Shown piece by piece: positions 7,132 through 11,408 of a stretch of DNA of 11,408 bases (positions are counted from its first letter, which is position 1; every line of letters begins with the position of its first letter). This DNA comes from Candidatus Sulfotelmatobacter sp. Lineage in GTDB: Bacteria > Acidobacteriota > Terriglobia > Terriglobales > Acidobacteriaceae. Position numbers and translations under genes: made by a program. The stretch is taken from NCBI GenBank assembly GCA_030040725.1, contig JASHTD010000213.1, forward strand, positions 1 through 11,408, written 5' to 3'. The notes below the pieces were generated by a model, which saw only the letters and a program-made list of their open reading frames with translations, was not told the DNA's origin and made no database searches.

Positions 7132-7136
7132 GAAGG
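7131..7136 (+). promoter_or_regulatory. ribosome binding site supporting the glyA start
   Basis: GGAAGG directly after the acetyltransferase stop codon lies 5 nt before the ATG at 7142. It favours 7142 over the earlier in-frame ATG at 7118, which would overlap the acetyltransferase gene, and over the later ATG at 7157. Confidence 0.6.
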
Positions 7137-7141
7137 ATGAT

Positions 7142-8431
7142 ATGAAAAACTCCGGGATGGAACGTCCTCTGTACGAAGTTGATCCGCAGATTGCCGCCGC
7201 CATCGATAACGAAACCCGCCGCCAGCACGAAGGCCTGGAGTTGATTGCCTCAGAAAATTTTGTGAGCGAGGCTGTGCTGGAAGCCGCCGGCTCGGTCTTT
7301 ACCAATAAATATGCCGAAGGATATCCCGGCAAGCGGTACTACGGCGGCTGCGAATTTACCGATGTTGTAGAAAACCTGGCGCGAGATCGCGCCAAGCAGC
7401 TCTTCGGGGCAGAGCATGCCAACGTACAGCCGCATTCCGGTTCGCAAGCGAACATGGAGGCCTATGCCTCCGTGCTACAACCCGGCGATACGATTCTTGG
7501 ATTGAATCTCGCGCACGGCGGTCACCTCACACACGGTCATCATCTGAACTTTTCCGGAAAGACATACAAGATCGTTCCCTACGGAGTCACCAAGGAAACA
7601 GAAACCATCGACTATGACGCCTTGGAGAAGTTGGCTGAAGAACACCGGCCGAAACTAATCATCGGCGGCGGCAGCGCTTATCCCCGCGTGATCGACTTCG
7701 CCCGCATGCGGCAAATCACCGACAAAGTCGGAGCGCTCTACCTCGTCGACATGGCGCATTTCGCCGGATTGGTGGCTGGCGGAGTTCATCCGTCGCCGGT
7801 GCCCCATGCGCACATCGTGACCTCAACTACACACAAGACCCTGCGCGGCCCACGCTCAGGCATGATTCTGTCGAAAGCAGAATTCGGCGCCAACATCGAC
7901 AAAGTTGTCTTTCCCGGAATGCAGGGAGGGCCTCTGGTCCACATCATAGCGGCCAAGGCAATCTGTTTCCACGAGGCCATGCAGCCCGCCTTCCGCGACT
8001 ATGCGAAGCAGGTTGTCACCAACGCGAAAACGCTTGCTGAGACGTTGGCCGGAGAGGGCTTCCGCATTATTTCCGGCGGCACCGACACACATCTGATGCT
8101 GGTCGATGTGTTTTCCAAAGGTATGTTTGGGAGTGAAGCCGAGAAGTCTCTGGGCGAGGCCGGCATCACAGTCAACAAGAATGCCATTCCGTTCGATACC
8201 AATCCTCCGTTGAAGCCAAGCGGCATCCGCATTGGCAGTCCAGCCATGACAACCCGTGGCATGAAGGAACCGGAGATGCGGCAGATCGGCCGCTGGATCG
8301 CCGACGCGCTGCATCATCGCAATGAACCGGCAGTGCTCAGTAGGATCCGCAAGGAAGTGCTCGATCTCTGTGAGGCATTCCCGCTCTATGCGGAGCGCAG
8401 GGCAAGAGCGCAGGCAGAGGTCAAGGTTTAG
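7142..8431 (+). CDS. glyA: serine hydroxymethyltransferase
   Basis: GlyA converts serine and tetrahydrofolate to glycine and 5,10-methylene-tetrahydrofolate, the main source of one-carbon units, using pyridoxal phosphate in the cytosol. From ATG 7142 the protein is 429 residues, close to the usual 415-430. Numbered from there, family motifs are: LELIASENF (32-40), NKYAEGYPGKRYYGGCE (55-71), HSGSQAN (98-104), LAHGGHLTHG (123-132), LVDMAHFAGLVA (201-212, D203 and H206 contacting PLP), and TSTTHKTLRGPR (227-238), where K232 forms the Schiff base. GMQGGP, then KPSGIRIGSPAMTTRG near the C-terminus supply the carboxylate-binding Arg. All key residues are present. It probably shares a transcript with the acetyltransferase immediately upstream. 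No terminator is seen in the 48 bp after it. Confidence 0.97.
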   Translation: MKNSGMERPLYEVDPQIAAAIDNETRRQHEGLELIASENFVSEAVLEAAGSVFTNKYAEGYPGKRYYGGCEFTDVVENLARDRAKQLFGAEHANVQPHSGSQANMEAYASVLQPGDTILGLNLAHGGHLTHGHHLNFSGKTYKIVPYGVTKETETIDYDALEKLAEEHRPKLIIGGGSAYPRVIDFARMRQITDKVGALYLVDMAHFAGLVAGGVHPSPVPHAHIVTSTTHKTLRGPRSGMILSKAEFGANIDKVVFPGMQGGPLVHIIAAKAICFHEAMQPAFRDYAKQVVTNAKTLAETLAGEGFRIISGGTDTHLMLVDVFSKGMFGSEAEKSLGEAGITVNKNAIPFDTNPPLKPSGIRIGSPAMTTRGMKEPEMRQIGRWIADALHHRNEPAVLSRIRKEVLDLCEAFPLYAERRARAQAEVKV

Positions 8432-8451
8432 CCAACTCTGCCGGAATTCTG

Positions 8452-8481
8452 TTCAGGGTAATCGGTGATCTGTGCTTAAAT
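8452..8481 (+). promoter_or_regulatory. possible extended -10 promoter for the glycosyltransferase
   Basis: TGcTTAAAT (8473-8481) fits an extended -10 element, with TTCAGG (8452-8457) as a weak -35 at 18 bp. Transcription would start near 8488. That is downstream of the first ATG (8480) and right at the in-frame GTG (8489), so if this promoter is real the GTG is the start codon. Confidence 0.35.
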
Positions 8482-9688
8482 GCCTCTGGTGAAGATCGCC
8501 ATTGACATCCGGCGGATGACCGAGTTTGGCGTGGGCACGTACATCCGCAATGTGGTCCGCACTCTGGGGCGCCTCGACCACGAGACCAGGTTTTTCCTCA
8601 TCGGCTCTCCTGCCAAGGTCAGCGAGATTGGTCCCCTGCCAGCGAATTTTCACACAGTTCCTCTGGACGGGCCCGAGCGTTCGCTGAAGAGTTTTCGGGA
8701 ATTTCGCGCCATCGTCCAGCGCCTGCAATGCGATCTGGTGCATATCCCGAGTCTCTTTTCCATTCCCCGCGCATTGCCTTGCCCCTACGTTATGACGGTG
8801 CATGACATGCTCGATCACATGTCGCGCGCCCGTATCCAGACCGGCTTTTGGGGTTCTCTGCACTTCCAGTTGACCAAACAGGTTTTGCGCCGGGCATCCC
8901 GCATCTTCGCGGTCTCGAACTTCACCAAAGTTGAAATGGAGAAGCTGTTCGGGGTTCCCTCTACGCAGATCGAAGTGATTTACAACGCCATTGATGAGCG
9001 CTTCCTGCGCGGGCACGCCAGCGCAGCCGACCGGCAGCTCATCGCCGAACGTTACCAGGTCAATTATCCTTTCCTGCTTTACGCTGGCCGCATCAGTCCG
9101 CACAAGAATGTGGTGCGCATGATCGAGGCCTTTTCGGCGCTGAAAGCGGAGTTGGAAAAAGACGGTGCATTTCCCGATCTCAAGCTCATTATTATTGGCG
9201 ACGATCTTTCTGGAAATCCCGACCTGCGCCGAACCGTGATCCGCAGTGGAGTGCAGAACGACGTGCGCTTTCTGGGATTCGTGCCGGTGGAAGTGCTGCG
9301 AACCTTCTACGATCAGGCGAAAATCTTTGTTTTCCCCTCTCTATACGAGGGCTTCGGATTGCCGCCTCTCGAAGCCATGGCGCACGGCACGCCCGTAGTC
9401 ACCTCAAACGTCTCTTCGCTGCCCGAGGTTGTCGGCAACGCCGCCGTGCTGGTACATCCGGAGAACGTTTTCGAGATCATGCGTGCCCTGCACCGGGTTC
9501 TGCTCGATCAACCACTGCGCGAGAAGATGAAGGAGCGCAGTTATAAGCAGGCAGCCAAGTTTTCCTGGGAGAAGTCGGTGCGCCGTATCATGGATGCATA
9601 TCGTGAGGTTGTCAGCCAGACAGCCAGCGCAAATACTTCCGACACCAGCCACCGCGCCGAGAAGAATGCAACCGAAGGTGTGGCGTAA
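8480..9688 (+). CDS. GT4-type (GT-B fold) glycosyltransferase
   Basis: The protein should transfer a sugar from a nucleotide-activated donor to an unknown acceptor, probably in polysaccharide or glycolipid synthesis at the cytosolic face. It has 402 residues if started at 8480. The N-terminal Rossmann half begins KIAIDIRRMTEFGVGTYIRN (5-24), typical of GT4 enzymes, with the Gly-rich acceptor-side loop. TVHDM (106-110) and FAVSNFTKVEM (143-153) are also family-typical. The C-terminal donor half contains LLYAGRISPHKNV (199-211), LIIIGDD, VRFLGFVP and FPSLYEGFGLPPLEAMAHGTPVV (285-307). The last holds the E-x7-E motif, E290 and E298. The last 25 residues are low-complexity and polar. No Shine-Dalgarno precedes either ATG 8480 or GTG 8489; the family normally begins just before K-I-A-I-D, so the GTG may be the true start. 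No other polysaccharide genes are nearby. Confidence 0.9.
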   Translation: MPLVKIAIDIRRMTEFGVGTYIRNVVRTLGRLDHETRFFLIGSPAKVSEIGPLPANFHTVPLDGPERSLKSFREFRAIVQRLQCDLVHIPSLFSIPRALPCPYVMTVHDMLDHMSRARIQTGFWGSLHFQLTKQVLRRASRIFAVSNFTKVEMEKLFGVPSTQIEVIYNAIDERFLRGHASAADRQLIAERYQVNYPFLLYAGRISPHKNVVRMIEAFSALKAELEKDGAFPDLKLIIIGDDLSGNPDLRRTVIRSGVQNDVRFLGFVPVEVLRTFYDQAKIFVFPSLYEGFGLPPLEAMAHGTPVVTSNVSSLPEVVGNAAVLVHPENVFEIMRALHRVLLDQPLREKMKERSYKQAAKFSWEKSVRRIMDAYREVVSQTASANTSDTSHRAEKNATEGVA

Positions 9689-9730
9689 TCTCCGCCGCTC
9701 GAATCGCGCGCGGACCCGACTCTTTCAAAA

Positions 9731-9754
9731 AGCCGCCCTATTTCACTAACGGCT
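9731..9754 (-). terminator. possible weak terminator of the small basic protein gene
   Basis: Read on the minus strand, AGCCG (9754-9750) pairs with CGGCT (9735-9731) across a 14-nt loop, and four more T's follow (9730-9727). The 5-bp stem overlaps the end of the coding sequence. Weak but correctly placed between two convergent genes. Confidence 0.35.
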
Positions 9755-9911
9755 GGCCCGGCGAGGCGACCGAGAGCTTGTGCAGTTTCGCGGTAATGCG
9801 GCCGCGTTCGGTATCGTTCTGTGCGGCGGCAAGACGCTTGCGAAGGATCGTGACTTTCTGGTGACGTGCGCGGCGACGGCGAATCTCCGGCCGGCGGCTG
9901 GGTGCGGACAT
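9738..9911 (-). CDS. small, highly basic protein of unknown function
   Basis: This 57-residue protein is rich in Arg and Lys: RRPEIRRRRARHQK near the N-terminus, then KRLAAAQNDTERGRITAKLHKL (25-46), which should form one amphipathic helix, and a short SPGQPLVK tail. The start is well supported: AGGAG (9923-9919 on the minus strand) lies 7 nt before the ATG. A longer in-frame extension to 10097 exists but has no matching ribosome site and reads as random sequence. It resembles, from memory, the short basic DUF6800-type proteins of Planctomycetes and relatives; this is tentative. The charge suggests nucleic-acid or ribosome binding, an inference only. It is convergent with the glycosyltransferase and lies 217 bp downstream of the aminotransferase. 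Confidence 0.7.
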   Translation of the reverse strand: MSAPSRRPEIRRRRARHQKVTILRKRLAAAQNDTERGRITAKLHKLSVASPGQPLVK

Positions 9912-9918
9912 ATATATG

Positions 9919-9923
9919 CTCCT
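9919..9923 (-). promoter_or_regulatory. ribosome binding site of the small basic protein
   Basis: AGGAG on the minus strand, 7 nt before the ATG at 9911. It decides this start over the longer open frame upstream. Confidence 0.7.
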
Positions 9924-9990
9924 GGTTCGAATTTTGGGAATCTGCGGCGGCCGCATCTGTACGGCGAGTTCCTCCAAGCCGCTCCTATAG

Positions 9991-9996
9991 ATTGTA
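9991..9996 (-). promoter_or_regulatory. possible -10 element for the small basic protein gene
   Basis: TACAAT on the minus strand, the same hexamer as at the aminotransferase promoter. A transcript from it would start near 9984 and have a leader of about 73 nt. No good -35 at 16-18 bp (a TCGACA lies 22 bp upstream). Confidence 0.35.
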
Positions 9997-10128
9997 GCAA
10001 TTGATCTGCTGGTTGGTTTGTCGATCGACTTATAATCCACCCACCGGCCGCAGAACGGCATCTTTTCCCCCCTCGGGAACTGAGTCCGCGGCTGCAATCC
10101 GTCGTCAGGAACACAAAAGAAGATTTCG

Positions 10129-11256
10129 TTATGCTTTCGTCATGTTCGCGACCGACCAGTTCTTGACAAACTCCGCTAGCCGATCCAGGGCATCGGGAAA
10201 TTTGTCGGTCATTGCTGCGAATCCAAGGCGGAAATGCGAGGGCTCGTCGAAACAATCACCAGGAGCGAGCAGGATGCCCTGCGCTGTAGCTTCCTGGCAA
10301 AAAGCTCGGCTGTTTTCTCCGCTGAGCAGCCACGGGAACGCGGTCATTCCGCCGCGAGGCGCGATCCAACCGAGGGTCTCGCGATGTTCCGACATGAAGG
10401 CATCAAGCTGCCGAAGGTTTTGGGTTGCGGTTTGCTGCGTTTTCCCGAGTACGATACCCCGATGGCGCATCGCGATTTCGGCCAGCATTTCCCCCGCAGT
10501 GTTGTTCGAAATGGAGAAATAGGCGCGCGCATTCCAGTAGCGCTCGCGGCGTTTGGCATCGTGTTCGATCATCCAGCCGGTCCGCACTCCGGACAACGGG
10601 AAGGCCTTCGAAAAATCATGGATGACGGTGGCATGCGACAGGCGGGCGGCGGATTTCGTCGCAGGTCCATGATAGATAGGGTGGTAGACCTCATCGCTGA
10701 CGAGTTGAATTCCGCGTGATGATGTGAACTCGTGCAAGGTGTCCAGTTCCGCATCGCTGATCGTTGCGCCGGTGGGATTGTGAGGGCTGTTGACCAGGAT
10801 CAACTTAGTGTTTCGGTCCGCCAGGTGCCTGATTTCCTCCGGATCGACGCGGAAGTCGTTCTCCTTGCGAACCGCGTAGTAGCGAGGCTCAAGCCCGAGC
10901 GATTCGGGCAAAGCGGAGAACGGCGGATAGCCGGGTTGCGGGAGTATGACGTTGGCTCCAGGTTCCGCGGCCAGCCAAAAGAGAATAAGCAGGGCCTCGG
11001 AGGCGCCGGTCACGACTAGCACCGCGTCGAGATTGACTCCCTGCATTTCGGCAATTGCTGCGCGTAGACCATCGGCTCCTGCAGGACGGCCGTAAACGAC
11101 TTTGTGATTCAAGAATCGCTCGCGCTCCTCATCAGTCGCGAGGTTCAGGATCTCGTTCAGGGTCCAGACCGGCCCGGTGCTCGCGGCCAGGTTGAACTCG
11201 ATGGCGTGCTCGTAGGCGTCTAACCACATGTCCAGGAGGAAGGGCCTGAATTGCAT
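10129..11256 (-). CDS. class I/II (fold-type I) PLP-dependent aminotransferase
   Basis: The 375-residue enzyme should transfer an amino group between an amino acid and a 2-oxo acid in the cytosol; the exact substrate cannot be read from sequence. Motifs in order: the N-terminal helix MQFRPFLLDMWLDAYEHAIEF, VVTGASEAL (81-89), PQPGYPPFSALPESLG (106-121), VNSPHNPTGATIS (155-167, with N160), LVSDEVYHPIYHG (185-197, D188 and Y191 contacting PLP), and HDFSKAFPLSGVRTGW (213-228). In the last, K217 is the Schiff-base lysine and R225 binds PLP phosphate. R343 in HFRLGFA should bind the substrate carboxylate. The start at 11256 has GAGGTG 4 nt upstream. It has its own promoter and a palindrome upstream. 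The family includes aspartate, kynurenine and other transaminases as well as C-S lyases; I would not choose among them. No terminator is obvious after the stop. Confidence 0.9.
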   Translation of the reverse strand: MQFRPFLLDMWLDAYEHAIEFNLAASTGPVWTLNEILNLATDEERERFLNHKVVYGRPAGADGLRAAIAEMQGVNLDAVLVVTGASEALLILFWLAAEPGANVILPQPGYPPFSALPESLGLEPRYYAVRKENDFRVDPEEIRHLADRNTKLILVNSPHNPTGATISDAELDTLHEFTSSRGIQLVSDEVYHPIYHGPATKSAARLSHATVIHDFSKAFPLSGVRTGWMIEHDAKRRERYWNARAYFSISNNTAGEMLAEIAMRHRGIVLGKTQQTATQNLRQLDAFMSEHRETLGWIAPRGGMTAFPWLLSGENSRAFCQEATAQGILLAPGDCFDEPSHFRLGFAAMTDKFPDALDRLAEFVKNWSVANMTKA

Positions 11257-11260
11257 GTCG

Positions 11261-11266
11261 CACCTC
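11261..11266 (-). promoter_or_regulatory. ribosome binding site of the aminotransferase
   Basis: GAGGTG on the minus strand, 4 nt before the ATG at 11256. Supports this start over the in-frame ATG nine codons downstream, which has no such site. Confidence 0.6.
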
Positions 11267-11315
11267 GAAGCATTAGATCAGCTGATCGTCTCTGCGTCAC
11301 AAAAATTTGGGCTGG

Positions 11316-11343
11316 ATTGTAGGAAGTGCGTTCTTTACGCCAA
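11316..11343 (-). promoter_or_regulatory. promoter of the aminotransferase gene
   Basis: On the minus strand, TTGGCG (11343-11338) and TACAAT (11321-11316) are 16 bp apart. Transcription would start near 11309, giving a leader of about 53 nt. The -10 is good (5 of 6 match) and the -35 moderate. Confidence 0.5.
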
Positions 11344-11362
11344 AAGACAATCGCGGGAGGGC

Positions 11363-11395
11363 GAAGGTGCTGATGGAACTTCCATCAGTACCTTC
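11363..11395. repeat. 33-nt near-perfect inverted repeat upstream of the aminotransferase promoter
   Basis: Two 16-nt arms, GAAGGTGCTGATGGAA (11363-11378) and TTCCATCAGTACCTTC (11380-11395), flank a single central C. Fifteen of 16 positions are complementary and the other is a G/T pair (11369/11389). No T run follows on either strand, so it does not look like an intrinsic terminator. Its centre is about 70 bp upstream of the predicted aminotransferase transcription start, where a dimeric activator could bind. A gene beyond the window edge may also use it. Confidence 0.75.
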
Positions 11396-11408
11396 AAACA
11401 AACGCCTG

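Noticed and set aside
10031..10036. Perfect TATAAT on the plus strand between the small gene and the aminotransferase
   Set aside because: There is no -35 at a usable distance and no plus-strand gene downstream; an antisense RNA is possible but nothing else supports it.
9912..10097. N-terminal extension of the small basic protein to an ATG at 10097
   Set aside because: The extension has no ribosome site, while the internal ATG at 9911 has AGGAG at 7 nt, and the extra residues look random.
10001..10522. Plus-strand open frame of 173 codons
   Set aside because: It is antisense to the aminotransferase, which has all its catalytic motifs, and shows no protein family features or ribosome site.
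1..11408. Mobile element, prophage, defence island or CRISPR array
   Set aside because: I saw no transposase, integrase, phage or nuclease-like genes, no spaced direct repeats and no target-site duplications. Gene content and style are uniform and housekeeping in nature.

Overview
The window looks like chromosomal DNA from a diderm (Gram-negative type) bacterium, most likely an Acidobacteriota (Koribacter/Terriglobia-like) member. That assignment is inference. It rests on the style of the BamA and TonB proteins, GC-rich coding sequence with sigma70-like promoters, and the mix of housekeeping genes. I found no phage, insertion sequence, CRISPR array, tRNA or rRNA. The region reads as ordinary core genome, not an accessory island, and I do not see an obvious new multi-gene system.

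Layout. (1) Positions 1-3219, envelope biogenesis: the 3' part of bamA (outer-membrane protein assembly), a likely terminator, a near-consensus promoter (TTGACG-17-TATAAT), an unusually long leader of about 285 nt, then an OmpH/Skp-type periplasmic chaperone gene closed by a textbook intrinsic terminator. (2) 3386-4114: a TonB-like energy transducer. (3) 4205-7131: alanine racemase (alr, D-Ala for peptidoglycan), a large alpha/beta hydrolase of unknown substrate and a GNAT acetyltransferase. None of the three has a clear Shine-Dalgarno sequence, and each has a -10-like hexamer only a few bases before its start codon. (4) 7142-8431: glyA, serine hydroxymethyltransferase, 10 bp behind the acetyltransferase. 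(5) 8480-9688: a GT4-type glycosyltransferase, whose true start may be a leaderless GTG at 8489. (6) Minus strand, convergent with the above: a very small, very basic conserved-looking protein (9738-9911) and a fold-type I PLP aminotransferase (10129-11256). The aminotransferase has its own promoter, and a striking 33-nt inverted repeat lies just upstream of it.

How the genes fit together. BamA and OmpH/Skp act in the same outer-membrane protein pathway, and their adjacency is a classic gene order. The TonB-like protein and Alr also serve the envelope. GlyA and the aminotransferase belong to amino-acid and one-carbon metabolism. The rest have no pathway that the sequence fixes.

Most worth following up are the regulatory features: the long ompH leader, the repeated pattern of apparently leaderless genes, and the palindrome upstream of the aminotransferase promoter.
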